From Phytomonas francai (lineage: Eukaryota > Euglenozoa > Kinetoplastea > Trypanosomatida > Trypanosomatidae): a DNA stretch of 64,000 bases. The DNA is taken from assembly GCA_001766655.1 (NCBI GenBank), contig MJCC01000001.1, positions 1,509,220 through 1,573,219 of the forward strand, read 5' to 3'. Shown piece after piece: positions 30,768 through 41,008 of the stretch; the stretch's first letter is position 1; each line of letters opens with the position of its first letter. The notes beneath the pieces were generated by a model. It was not told the origin of the DNA. It saw only the letters and a list, made by a program, of their open reading frames with translations, and searched no databases. A program made the position numbers and the translations under genes.

Positions 30768-32396
30768 TACTGGATTAATGTGGTTATTACGGTGTATTAC
30801 TTTTTAAACGAGAAGGAAATTACTTAAATATATGTGTGGCAAACTGAGAATCCACGGCGCTGATACAGAAGAGGGGAAAGCACACAATTATTACCAGGCA
30901 TCTTTTGCCACATCCTACACATCGAAATAACAGACCCAAGCAACGGGTAAAGAGCTATCAGAAAGGAACAAGTAGATGATAATCAAGATGCCACAGAGAT
31001 CTGAAAGAGAATAATAATAGTAGTAATAACAATAAAGCATGATCCCCCAAAAAGAAGAATGCGTATTGTCATTAAAGAGAAAAACATTTCGTTCGTCTTG
31101 TATTTCAACTTTGAATTCAGATAAATGAACCTTCTCCTCGTTGTGTTACACGTTCGTGTCTTGGAGAATGATAGTTAACATCTCTTCGACGCTGAGTGGC
31201 CGCTTCTCGGCGTTGCTCGAATTTATTCACATACTTTCTTTGAGCATATTTGCCTTCAAAAAAACAGATTCATAAGCCATTTGAGACGCGATAATTGTAA
31301 GGATGGAAACAAGTTGAGCGTAGACCACGAATTTCCATGTCGTACCAATCACGTAGAGAAGAAGGACGTGCAACTTGGGGTCTACTACTTGGTATCCTTA
31401 AAAACGCATGTAAGCTTCAATAGATGAGGAAATGCCAATTGTAAAACGAACTTCCACTCCTTACCGCATAGGAAAATAGGCAAGTAGTAGCACACTACTA
31501 TACCAGGGAAGAATCTGATTAGCAGATAACGCTTTAGAGAAGTAAAACCAATGAACTATGATATTGGCATTTCATCCAAAGGAAAAAGGATGCAAAACAG
31601 CATGGCAATAATATACTTAGAATGGGTAATTATTAATTCTGCGGTTTGTGGCGCGGCGTTTACAGAAGCACACCTTAAGGAACACAGGCACACTTTCGTG
31701 AATCTCATGACGTTTGGTCAATTTCCGTGCAGTTACCAGAGCTAAAGAATACAAAAAAATGCTGCATCAACATCACATGTAATTCCAGCAGAATTACGCG
31801 AAATAATACGATCAAATATTTATGGCCAGGAAATCGTGTAAGGAAAAAAGGGGTATAGGAATGAAAAAATCCCTACCAAAGGACTGGGGTATCCAAACAC
31901 TATCATGCATACGCCTATCCCCGACTCAGTCATGGCGAGCTCACGGTTTTGGGAAAATAAGCTAAATAGGTACGGTTTCTTCCGTTTATAAAAGTGGGAA
32001 GCAGCACGCCTACCGTGAGAATGCTAAAAGGTACTTTTCATAACGTTGCCTATGTAGGAAAAATTAAGCTCGATTATGGTGATGTTTATTGTTGAAATTC
32101 ATCTTACAGCTTGTGAATTACCAATATGATACCTATGATAAGGGAAGTCCTCCATATATTATGACTTATGTTTAAAATTTTCGACCATTACATAATCTAC
32201 CAAAATATGATTAGCATAGGAAAGTTTAGCAATAGCTTCCAGTACTTGCGGAATATTTATTATACACGTAATGCTAAATTCATATAAATTACTGAAAGGG
32301 ACTTTTATATTTGCCTAATTTTTTTTTATATAATTAGAATATCACCTTTCCAAATAGGCAATGATGCATACCTCTTTATCACCTTGGTGGTCCATT
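30768..32396. other. Long spacer between CK2 alpha and RCL1
   Basis: This 1.63 kb is the longest gap inside the minus array. Its distal part (32.0-32.4 kb) is plain AT-rich. The part at 31.1-31.95 kb is less AT-rich and contains several minus-strand open stretches, described separately as a possible eroded gene. No tRNA-like B box (GGTTCGANNCC) is seen. Confidence 0.5.
31117..31933 (-). pseudogene. Possible eroded membrane-protein gene (several broken frames)
   Basis: Four minus-strand stretches look more coding-like than the surrounding spacer. One runs from ATG 31933 to TAA 31820 (MTESGIGVCMIVFGYPSPLV..., hydrophobic). A second runs from ATG 31708 to TAG 31556 (includes SKYIIAMLFCILFPLDEMP). 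A third is open from 31397 to TGA 31227 without ATG (includes LHVLLLYVIGTTWKFVVY and a second span). The fourth is open from 31269 to TGA 31117 without ATG (includes KFEQRREAATQRRRDV, a basic tail). They lie in transcription order and in more than one frame. Together they would resemble a small polytopic membrane protein with a cytoplasmic basic tail. Base composition here is closer to genes than to spacers. Each piece alone could be chance, so this is a hypothesis. No joined product is proposed. Confidence 0.3.
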
Positions 32397-33446
32397 TTAC
32401 TCACTTTCTTCACAATTAACTTGTTTAAATGCACCAGATTGACGACCTAGATGAGATCTTACAGGATCAAAGTACGGGTGCTGCAAAGCCTCCGCCGCTT
32501 GAATACGCTGAGTGTGATCGTAGCGAAGGAGTTTGTCTAGAAAATCCAAAGCGACATCTGGGCATAGATGACGATTTTCAGGTGAAACAAACAAAGACCA
32601 CGGTTTCTTCGTCTGTTTCATTAATAAATTATGTAAAGAAGTGGGTAACTTTAGGTTGAACTTTTTTAGATATTCTAGAAAGTCATCCGTTCCCAAAACC
32701 TTAATAATACGTATTAGTTGATCTGTATTGTCTTTGCCGCGGAAAAAGGGTTCTTTTATAAAGATCATCCCTGCCATCATACACCCTAGCGACCACATAT
32801 CAAGACGGTAGTCATAGGTGGGAAGCTCGACAAGAAGCTCAGGACCCTTGAAGTAGCGCGAAGCGACACGTGCATTGTATGAGGTTTCTGGATGATAAAA
32901 CTCCGCCAACCCCCAGTCGATCAGCTTTACTTGATGTCTTTTATAGTCTATGCATATATTATTTGGTTTCACATCCCGGTGCATGATACCTCGTGAGTGG
33001 GCGTATTCCAATGCTAGGAGGACTTGATAAATAAGATTCCGGACATCTAAATCTGTGAAAAAAGGAAACAAGGCCCGAAAATCAGACGCTTCAATGTACT
33101 CAAAAACAAATGATGGTATTTTGCTACTTGGATCTCGAACTGTGTCATGCAGCTCAACAATGTGTGGGCAACCCTTGAGTATCTGAAGAATTTTCAGCTC
33201 ACGTAAAATTTTTTTCTTTTTTACCGGCTTCAGGACTTTAATAGAAACTCTTTTGCCCAACTCTGTATCATGGGCTAGGAAAACATCACTGTACTTGCCG
33301 CGGCCAATTCTTTTCTCCACTTCATACTTGTCAGGGCTATTCCACTCTACCTTCAGCGATTCATAATCCCAGTACTCGCGAGGCTTACTAACATTTACTC
33401 TGGCGTAGCGATGATCACTCTCAGCTATTTGATAGGATTCTGACAT
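32397..33446 (-). CDS. CK2A: Casein kinase 2 catalytic subunit alpha
   Basis: The 349-aa protein kinase has all CK2 alpha hallmarks. These are the glycine loop GRGKYSDV (48-55), Lys70 in VSIKVLKPV, and the Lys-rich cluster KKKK (76-79) that recognises acidic substrates. HRDVKPNN follows (catalytic Asp158, Asn163), then DWGLAEF, the CK2 variant of DFG (Asp177), and an activation segment [16 protein letters not shown]2 phosphorylates Ser/Thr in acidic contexts and is constitutively active; in kinetoplastids it acts in nucleus, nucleolus and cytoplasm. The start at ATG 33446 sits only 7 bases from a perfect 30-bp AT palindrome. The family call is secure. Confidence 0.97.
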   Translation of the reverse strand: MSESYQIAESDHRYARVNVSKPREYWDYESLKVEWNSPDKYEVEKRIGRGKYSDVFLAHDTELGKRVSIKVLKPVKKKKILRELKILQILKGCPHIVELHDTVRDPSSKIPSFVFEYIEASDFRALFPFFTDLDVRNLIYQVLLALEYAHSRGIMHRDVKPNNICIDYKRHQVKLIDWGLAEFYHPETSYNARVASRYFKGPELLVELPTYDYRLDMWSLGCMMAGMIFIKEPFFRGKDNTDQLIRIIKVLGTDDFLEYLKKFNLKLPTSLHNLLMKQTKKPWSLFVSPENRHLCPDVALDFLDKLLRYDHTQRIQAAEALQHPYFDPVRSHLGRQSGAFKQVNCEESE

Positions 33447-33453
33447 CTATTTA

Positions 33454-33483
33454 ATATCTATATCTATATATAGATATAGATAT
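33454..33483. repeat. Perfect 30-bp palindrome just upstream of the CK2 alpha start
   Basis: Positions 33454-33483 are a perfect inverted repeat built of (tatc)/(gata) units, centred between 33468 and 33469. It begins 8 bases upstream of the CK2A ATG on the minus strand. An AG directly abuts the ATG (33448-33447) and further AGs lie in the palindrome itself, so the tract could double as the pyrimidine-rich part of a splice acceptor or sit in the 5' leader. Confidence 0.85.
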
Positions 33484-33743
33484 AGATAATCTACGTTTTC
33501 CTAATTACTGATATACTTTACGTTGCTTGATAGTGCATGCAGAGGTTCAAATAAAAAGATGCTGTAAATAAATTAGTGAATGTACGTTTTAGAATATGTA
33601 CGTGATCTCCCCTCCCTGCACCACATGTGCACAGGCAACGCATATTTGAGAATCATAATTCAGTCATAAAAAAAGCATATCAATATCTATTGAAACGGCG
33701 AAAACGAAATTAAGCAGCTATAAATATGCAACACTAGAAAGAG

Positions 33744-36700
33744 TTAATTCAGAATCAATATTTTTTCCTCTCTTTTAGGTAGACGTTTGGCTATTGGTGC
33801 GTGATCTAAGCCAAGAAAAGCAGCTTTCCCAGGCTCCGTTTGATTTGGTTCATAGCATTCCTTCGAACAAAACTGCATGAGCTGCATTCCCATAGGAAAT
33901 TCAGACACTTCAACCACAGTATTTTCCTTTACCAGGCAGACCTTCCAATCAACAATTGCAGCGAAGTTGATTTCCAGTTTGTGTGCGATTCGACGGAGTA
34001 ACTCGCTCGGCAATTCTTTGTGCAATACATAGAAACTAAAAGGCTCCCCAAACGTTTCCACCGGATCCTTTCGCTGACGTATTAAAGTGAAATGGCACAC
34101 TTGTACAAGAAACTGCTCCTCGTGTGGTATACCCGGAATTGGCTGAGGAATTCGCTCAATGCGATATTGCGCGCTTTCTTCAAAGGTTTGATGACCTAAA
34201 ACAAGGACATGATCATGATCAAGCACGTTGTAGATCCTTCCCTTCCACACGTCAACAAGTCTTAACACCTTCCAGGCGTCCTCAGGGAGAAGATTCATAA
34301 TGAAGTTGCAGAAGCTTTCCGTTGAGGCGTTTTCAGCCCCGTCTTCCTTGTTTTCAAGCTTGCAGGGGGGTTCTATAGCGTAGTCTGTATGGATTTCTCG
34401 TACACTGGTGCTGAAAATAGTCTCCGCCTTCATCATCGATTCGCGAGACATCAGTACCCAATGCGAACTAATTGCCTTCACACTATCACTATAAAGTTTA
34501 AACTCCAACGAGTGCGAGGCCTCGATTTGGGTGACAGGGAATTTGCAATATTCGTAATAGATGTATTTAGAAAAGTACTCCGTAGAGTGGGAAGCTGGCG
34601 TTAGAAGCATCAAGAGCGTAGGTCTGGATTTTTTCTTCGCCTTCATAAAGTACGGGAGCTCGGTTTCCGGGTTATGGCGTACAAATCGAACATGATCGTA
34701 GTTCTCCGACTCCCCAATCATCCGAGCTACATAACGTTGAAGTTGCTCGTAGGACATGTTGCTTCCAAGCTCGGTGCTCACTAATGTAGGATAAGAGGGC
34801 GCTTGATTCAGTCGTATTTCAACTGGGATGCGATAACGCACAAAGTTATGGAAGGATTCCACATCCGGATAAAACACATCGTCCCTATCTTTAGGGGAGA
34901 TTTCCAACTGCCAGACTAATATATCCCCTGAGAGTAATACGTTGCATGTGGCGTATCGATGATTATCAAGTTCGCGACGCACTGTCATATTTCCACTCGG
35001 CATTCCACGAACTGGATTGATTACTCCCTTCTCCGCACCCTCGCAAAGACCATCTGCGGTGGAGCTGACACTTTTAAAGACCTCGATGCTAGCTGACCTT
35101 TTAATATTGGATTGTGGTTGATGGTGCTTCTGTAAGTGATGTTTGTACTTTTTGGGCGATTCATCAGGTAGTATTGCAATCATTTCGCGAACTCGGTTCG
35201 CTATTTTTCCGATAGATATTTTAGCATCCTCTTCAGTATTGCGGCGGACAACGGTGCTTCCAATAAAAATAATCTTTAATTGCAGTGGATCATATAGCTT
35301 ATGGTGAAATAGCTGATATTCAGCATTCTCTTCCTCCGATATTACGACTGTATCACTACTGAGCGATGTCACTAAAATGTAGCATTCATTCGAATCCTTC
35401 GATATCTCTTCAATTTTAACACCTGGTTTCAATTGGACATACACGTCGTGATTGCGGGCATGGACGGGGGAGGCAACATACCAAAGAAGCTGATCATTTT
35501 CCGGGACATTGAATACTTTTTCTACAAAGGAATTGAACTCTCGGAGGGCTTCTGCTTCTAAAGGAAGACGCAAAGTCCTATGCAACGGCTGCTTTTGCAA
35601 GGATCGGCGTAAGGACGAAAACTCGCCCTTCGGTGCAAGGTCTTGTGGCTGAAAAAAATGAACGTGCGCGCAGAGACGGCCTTCCACTTTCCCCTTTCTA
35701 ATTCTTTCCTCTTCTTGCTTTTCACGAAGGAGCTGATCAATAACGTGCTTAGGTACATCTTCGGGGCCTATAGGACGCAATAAGGAATCTATTCGGCTTG
35801 TTCGAATGTACACAAGCATGTACGCTGTACTTATTCGGGGCTCTAAAGAACCCCAATAGTTAACGTGGTAGCCTCCAAAATTATCCCCATAAACGTCTTT
35901 CAAAGACGCTGGAGTTACCGTTCCATCGTCGAACTTGTACCACTTACCAGAGCAAAGTAAAAAGCAATAGTAATGACCAAAACCTGTGTTTGAGCCTGAA
36001 TGAACCAATACACTGCATAATGTATAGTGAGTATCGGCGGATTCCACATGGGGCATATATTTGGAGAGATCTAACGTACTGTAATAATCCCAGCGTGAGA
36101 ATATTTTTAGTTCACCCTGTACAACGTCATAATCGAAGCGCGCCAGATGCAGCATCAAGATGAGGGGAGTTGCTTTTAGCCTAACACCTTTTGTCGCCCG
36201 GTAATATTTTTTCTCCCCATCTCGTTCCAGGCAATACTTATTTTTCCCATCAAGAACCTCCGCCTGAAAAAAACGATCAAAACTTGCATATATATCATTT
36301 GTATCCTTTACAACAAGTTGTAAATCATAAAAGGGCTCTTCACATGCACCGTGGTATCCCACTTCTTCAACGTCAATATAGCTTTCGAGGAAGCCGTTGA
36401 ATAATTCCTGAATAGCATTCTGTTTTCCATTTTTATCACTATTCTCTGATGCACTCTGGGTATTTAATTTCATTTCCAGGTTGTCTAGTAAAACATGCGT
36501 CAATTCATGAACATCATGCTGAATAAAACTATCGGCCTCACTCCACCCAAAGGATTCTGTAAGCTCAGTCGTGTTTACTGCTTCGGTAGCCGTCTGAAGC
36601 ATGCAGAAAAGACGTTGAAGCGCGTATGGAATTGATTTTTTACCATTAGAATACGTTCGACTAAGCTCTATCGACTCTTCCTTCGTAGGCATCTGGTAAA

Positions 36701-37217
36701 TGATTGAGCGAAAAGCAGAGATATGGAAAAGTGACTGAAGGAGTGAATTCAGATAACATGTTGCCCCCTGATTCATCAGCCCGTTATAATGAAGAAACAA
36801 ATTTGAGCCTGAAGTTTCAATCGGTTTATCTTCTACTAATTTCTGTGGGACTATGTCAGTAGCTTTTTCATAATAAGGCATACTGCTTACGTTAGGACAA
36901 CCAATAAGGGAAGGGTTATCGCTATGAGAATTCCAATATCGAGGTTCCAAATGACCGTGAACCATGTTGCCCTTTGACACGCTACCCGTTCTGTTTAGAG
37001 CGGTTAGGTGCTGTATGGATCTGAGGAAAAGTGGGAACAGATGCGGGTGAATACCACACTCTTTAAAAACAGCAATTCTTCTCTTGCCAGTCATTTCACT
37101 TAGATCAGAAAGTGAAAAGGGGCACTTTTTCAATGACGCCTCTGATGGCAGAAGTGCTTCACTTATGATTGAATCATCCCAAAAGACTTTCACAGCAACA
37201 CGGTAGGCCTCAAGCAT
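33744..37217 (-). CDS. USP7-like ubiquitin carboxyl-terminal hydrolase without TRAF domain
   Basis: The real ATG is at 37217 (a TTG 18 bases upstream is not needed), giving 1157 aa. The USP catalytic domain covers about residues 143-480. It has the Cys box GLMNQGATCYLNSLLQ (Cys154), QHDVHEL, LARFDYD, and the His box SGSNTGFGHYYCFL (His415) with FDDG (Asp430/431). After it come ubiquitin-like repeats of the USP7 type: a region with PLEAEALREFNSFV, a segment DDVFYPDVESFHNFV and a C-terminal TLIRQRKDPVETFGEPF block. Catalytic residues are intact. USP7 enzymes remove ubiquitin from regulatory proteins in nucleus and cytoplasm. Animal and plant USP7 begin with a TRAF/MATH domain. Here the 140 residues before the Cys box show no MATH pattern, so substrate recruitment must differ. 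Confidence 0.95.
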   Translation of the reverse strand: MLEAYRVAVKVFWDDSIISEALLPSEASLKKCPFSLSDLSEMTGKRRIAVFKECGIHPHLFPLFLRSIQHLTALNRTGSVSKGNMVHGHLEPRYWNSHSDNPSLIGCPNVSSMPYYEKATDIVPQKLVEDKPIETSGSNLFLHYNGLMNQGATCYLNSLLQSLFHISAFRSIIYQMPTKEESIELSRTYSNGKKSIPYALQRLFCMLQTATEAVNTTELTESFGWSEADSFIQHDVHELTHVLLDNLEMKLNTQSASENSDKNGKQNAIQELFNGFLESYIDVEEVGYHGACEEPFYDLQLVVKDTNDIYASFDRFFQAEVLDGKNKYCLERDGEKKYYRATKGVRLKATPLILMLHLARFDYDVVQGELKIFSRWDYYSTLDLSKYMPHVESADTHYTLCSVLVHSGSNTGFGHYYCFLLCSGKWYKFDDGTVTPASLKDVYGDNFGGYHVNYWGSLEPRISTAYMLVYIRTSRIDSLLRPIGPEDVPKHVIDQLLREKQEEERIRKGKVEGRLCAHVHFFQPQDLAPKGEFSSLRRSLQKQPLHRTLRLPLEAEALREFNSFVEKVFNVPENDQLLWYVASPVHARNHDVYVQLKPGVKIEEISKDSNECYILVTSLSSDTVVISEEENAEYQLFHHKLYDPLQLKIIFIGSTVVRRNTEEDAKISIGKIANRVREMIAILPDESPKKYKHHLQKHHQPQSNIKRSASIEVFKSVSSTADGLCEGAEKGVINPVRGMPSGNMTVRRELDNHRYATCNVLLSGDILVWQLEISPKDRDDVFYPDVESFHNFVRYRIPVEIRLNQAPSYPTLVSTELGSNMSYEQLQRYVARMIGESENYDHVRFVRHNPETELPYFMKAKKKSRPTLLMLLTPASHSTEYFSKYIYYEYCKFPVTQIEASHSLEFKLYSDSVKAISSHWVLMSRESMMKAETIFSTSVREIHTDYAIEPPCKLENKEDGAENASTESFCNFIMNLLPEDAWKVLRLVDVWKGRIYNVLDHDHVLVLGHQTFEESAQYRIERIPQPIPGIPHEEQFLVQVCHFTLIRQRKDPVETFGEPFSFYVLHKELPSELLRRIAHKLEINFAAIVDWKVCLVKENTVVEVSEFPMGMQLMQFCSKECYEPNQTEPGKAAFLGLDHAPIAKRLPKREEKILILN

Positions 37218-37429
37218 ATTTGATAAAACAATCAAACAAAAAAGCTTGGATACGAGAAATATAAGGATTAAGATATTTTTTTTTTAAGTAAGATAAAGAC
37301 AATAGAGGAGCACGCACGCACATATAGAAATCAAAGTTTCCATTTGTATATAAATTGCATATATATAATTTACAGCGTAGTTTGAAATTTACATCATAAT
37401 AATACCCAGGTACATCTATTTAGAACCTT

Positions 37430-37729
37430 TCATGCACTGTCAGTAAGACTTTGTATGACAATAAGTGAAAAGTCCTTGTCAGGTGCAACCATAATCTCAT
37501 TCTTTTTACTTCGAATTCGAAGAAAAGAAAGATCATTTGTAGGATCCAAATCACGGACGCAATGTCGCGCTTTAACTGCCAGTGCTGTAATAAGATGAGC
37601 ATATTGATTCTGTACTACAGTATCTTCAATAGTACTACGTATAGGTGTACCTTCTTTATCTACAACGATAATTCCTGCGACATTGGGACGTTGGCTGATT
37701 CTTTGGAATGCTTCTTCAATTTCAGTCAT
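37430..37729 (-). CDS. DYNLRB: Dynein light chain, roadblock/LC7 type
   Basis: The 99-aa protein matches the roadblock/LC7 family over its full length: MTEIEEAF.RI, NVAGIIVVDKEGTPIRST, LTALAVKARHCVRDLDP, and FLRIRSKKNEIMVAPDKDFSLIVIQ. Roadblock dimers bind dynein intermediate chains in cytoplasmic, IFT and axonemal dyneins. It is the first gene of the minus-strand array, immediately next to the strand-switch region. Start at ATG 37729 is the family-consistent one. Confidence 0.97.
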   Translation of the reverse strand: MTEIEEAFQRISQRPNVAGIIVVDKEGTPIRSTIEDTVVQNQYAHLITALAVKARHCVRDLDPTNDLSFLRIRSKKNEIMVAPDKDFSLIVIQSLTDSA

Positions 37730-40173
37730 ACCTTTTAATACTTACTCGAATAGTAATGCAAAGAAAAAAGATCTCCACCTATATAGATGAACTACTATTG
37801 ATGTCACCCCAAAAGGAATACTACCAAGTAAGTATAAAATAATATTCACTAACTGTTATTATTTAGAAATGTAAAATAAATTCCTTGTTGTCAATGTTTT
37901 TAAAATAAAAAGGAATTAAATGAGCACAGATATGAGCGTTGATCTGAAGTAAAATATTCCATATATATATGCCACCTTTCCACAGAGCCAAGTCTGACAA
38001 TAATACCACTATAAAGGAAATAACATCCAGTATTGTCTTTTCTGCAGCTAACAATTAACGACGGAACGCACATCATTTTATCACCCACAAGGCTTCCAAA
38101 ATATAGCATTATACTAAACTAAATCCATAGATTAAGAAAGTTCTTTGCATTCACTGTCCTTGAAGAAACTTGATCGGCACCCCTTTATAGACACACAAAT
38201 ATTTACATTTTAATAAGTAGAAGCATATATCAAAAGTAATGAAAATAATGATTAGTCAAACATATTTAAGGGCGTGAAAACATATCTTTGTATTAGACAT
38301 ACAATTTTACTTATACATAGTACTCAAAAAATCCTCGAAAGTACCCGACTTCAGTGATATGGAAAGCTGCTGTGCTGTGATTTTCTATTAAACAGTGTCA
38401 CATCGCTTATATTTTTCACAATACAAATTTGTCATTTTTGTTAGACATATCTTAAAACTGTCTAAGATGAACATACTTTCTGAATCGCTTCGGCGTGTAT
38501 GCAAGTTTACTTGGTAACTTAAGGATTGTATATTTTTTCCCGTAACATGGCCTATATAAAAACGAAGTTACAACAAAGGTGAGGGTTTGCCAGGAGTTGA
38601 AATAATTTAAATTGGGAGCACAGTGCATATATTACCCTTTCAAAGGGAAAAGCCAATTTTTTGTATAACAGCTGGCCCTTTTCTCGTAGGCATGGTTCTG
38701 TTAGTCAAATAATACTCAGTTATAGAAAGATAATTTTAAGCGAAGCTAAAAGAGTGGTGGGGAAAATCTGCTTCTGCACCATATGATAAAAAAGTTTATA
38801 TTTTCTTTATTTCAGAAATTGGGATGAATGTTAGAGGAAAATACCTTGGAAACAAAGGCGTCAGGGTTTAACTAGCTACTAAACACAAACCCCATCAATC
38901 TAAAGTAAATTTCATTAATCAGCAAAATACAAGATGCTAACAGCAGCCTCTTTCTTAAACCAACCACTAACACAATAATGGTTGAAAAGTAAAACTTTGT
39001 AATACCCCCAAAAAACTATTTGCATTGTTTTGCTTACTCGGTTGACGTAGATAAGCACGCAATAATTCTTTTATACTACAATAACACAGTAAATCTGTAG
39101 ACTAGAAGTTTTATATCAGTAAGTGAAACAATATTCAAAGCGCACACCAAGGTCGCCACTAAATTCGAAAATTCAATAGAATAAAATAAACAATCCGATT
39201 GTCTTCCGCGCTTAAAATGGAAGGTAAGAAGAAAAAGACCCCTAAGTTGCCTAGACGGATTTTTTCTTTCATCTTCAAGGTTTCATACACTTTTCCCTTG
39301 ATTGGAACTAAAACAGCCCAACTGGGTTGTCTAGTATTAAAATAATATTTCCCATCTGGTGTGGGGCACCCATGCCCCTTAAAAAACTAAGTCTTGCAGT
39401 AAAAGGGTTTCGTGGGAGAGATGTGGGAAGGCAACACCCTACACAAGGGAAAATTCAAATTCATGAAGCTACAAAAATCCAATCCCTCAGTACTTGTTTT
39501 GTGATCCCCCCTCCCCCCCCCAAAAAAAAATGGCATGGCGGAGAAGCATGCTTTTTCCTTTGAGAGGGGGGGGGGGGGTTATGATTTCTTACCTTGTCTT
39601 TCAGGGCTGTTTTGTTGTTGGTGTGGATTGGTATCGCAAATTAGACCACGAAATACTAGAAACGTTTTTCTGTTGATCATATCAAGGGGCTAAAATATGT
39701 ATTTTTATTGGTAATAATAATATTACTAGTAGAGTATTATGAAAAATCTATAAAGGAGTTCATATTAGTATGTTTTTGTATATGCCCCTAAAGAGTGTTT
39801 ATACATTTCAATTTTGCATTGCTCGCAAAAGGATAAGAATAATCTATTATGCATTCGTTAAATCGAATATTTTCAATGCCCTGGTAGTTTTAAACGTATT
39901 TGTTTCTACTTTTTTTTTCAAGAGATTCAAATAGTGGAATGCTAGTTATTACTATCTATGTTCCGCGAGAGGACGAGCGAAATTCTTTAGGCTGACTACC
40001 ATTTATAGAGAAAATCAATAAATGCACTGTTGTTAATCTTTTTTATTATTCCATTTCTCCTTCTTTTCCCACTAAAAACGAAAATACACTAACGTATTTG
40101 AAGCTTCGTTACTTATTTATATTATATATTTCTTATATAATATCAAAAAAGTAAACTGTAGTGACAATTAGAG
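37730..40173. promoter_or_regulatory. Divergent strand-switch region (probable bidirectional Pol II start)
   Basis: All genes to the left are on the minus strand and all to the right on the plus strand, so transcription must diverge from here. In trypanosomatids such regions are broad, TATA-less Pol II initiation zones marked by modified histones and G-rich tracts rather than sharp promoters. The 2.44 kb is AT-rich with scattered pyrimidine runs and no credible reading frame or tRNA. Its standout element is the C/A...T/G tract at 39,506-39,578. The promoter role is inferred from gene orientation and from what is known of kinetoplastids. Confidence 0.75.
39506..39578. repeat. C6TC9-A9 ... T5CCT3-G13 homopolymer inverted repeat in the strand-switch region
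   Basis: The plus strand reads CCCCCCTCCCCCCCCC then A9 (39506-39530), about 20 bases including a gcatg-containing segment, then TTTTTCCTTT GAGA and G13 (39552-39578). The two halves are roughly reverse complements, so the strands could fold into a hairpin. The G13 run alone could form a G-quadruplex. It is the only such tract in the switch region. Confidence 0.85.
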
Positions 40174-40596
40174 ATGCGCCTTTCACGGGTGCGTCTGGCA
40201 CCAATGCTTTCAAAAGCCACCAGGCTTCAATTAGGGAATCTCAAGACTGAAAGTGGGACATTCGCAACCGCCGCTGGATCGCAGGAAAAATGGGGATTTA
40301 TTTTCGGTGGACGCGTTTATCCAATTATAGGCTGTACTTTTTCCTGTTTCGCTGTGGCTGTTATAATCACTATTGCTGGTACATATCAGCAATACCGCGA
40401 TATGATTTTAATGTCAGAACATATAACGTACGAGGATGTTAAGGATCGCTGCCTAACACCGATACCGGGATGGGCAAGATTACGATCGCTACAAATGGCA
40501 AACCCCATGGGCCCCATGACGTACCGTGACCCTACTCCGTTGGATTGGCTTCCATTTGAACTTAAGCTAGGCTATGTGAAGCAAGCTTCATACTAA
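40174..40596 (+). CDS. Small mitochondrial-type single-span membrane protein (140 aa)
   Basis: First gene of the plus array, 140 aa from ATG 40174. The N-terminus (MRLSRVRLAPMLSKATRLQL) is Arg/Leu-rich without acids, like a mitochondrial presequence. One membrane span lies at about residues 51-70 (PIIGCTFSCFAVAVIITIAG). A hydrophilic tail follows, ending PLDWLPFELKLGYVKQASY. Size and layout resemble small accessory subunits of kinetoplastid respiratory complexes or ATP synthase, but I cannot identify which, so it stays hypothetical. The uninterrupted frame with balanced codon use in an AT-rich area supports a real gene. Confidence 0.82.
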   Translation: MRLSRVRLAPMLSKATRLQLGNLKTESGTFATAAGSQEKWGFIFGGRVYPIIGCTFSCFAVAVIITIAGTYQQYRDMILMSEHITYEDVKDRCLTPIPGWARLRSLQMANPMGPMTYRDPTPLDWLPFELKLGYVKQASY

Positions 40597-41008
40597 TAAT
40601 TATCACTTACAGATTTTTGATTTATGTGAAGGGAATTTGTTATTTTAGGAATTCTAATCCTTTATTCTTTTTTATATTTTAAAAATTAGAAACTAGCAGT
40701 AGTAGTAGATATGTTTGAATGACCACGGGTAGCAGCAGAAAATATTCATTTTTTAAAATAAAGGGACTTTGTGATATAGTGTGTTTAGAAATGTCTAAGA
40801 GAATTGCTGAATTTCTCTCGTGAATTTTGCGTTTTTTTAAATACTCAAAATAATTTATGTCTAAGCTCATCATTTGGCTGCATGAAATATTTATCTTCAT
40901 TTATAGAAATCTTTGTGAAAATATGGGAATATTAATTTTCGTTATCTTTAAGATTTTCCCCTGCTTTTCTTCTTAGTTATTATTATTATTATAGTATTAC
41001 TATTTGCA
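40597..41008. other. Intergenic spacer
   Basis: This AT-rich spacer contains an (ATT)n-like stretch just before the RPN13 start (40979-40990). No gene is seen. Confidence 0.55.

Noticed and set aside
31117..31400. Reading the internal TGA codons as Trp to join the frames between CK2 alpha and RCL1
   Set aside because: Other genes here end in TGA as a normal stop, and the region also has TAA and TAG breaks in the same frames, so codon reassignment does not explain it.
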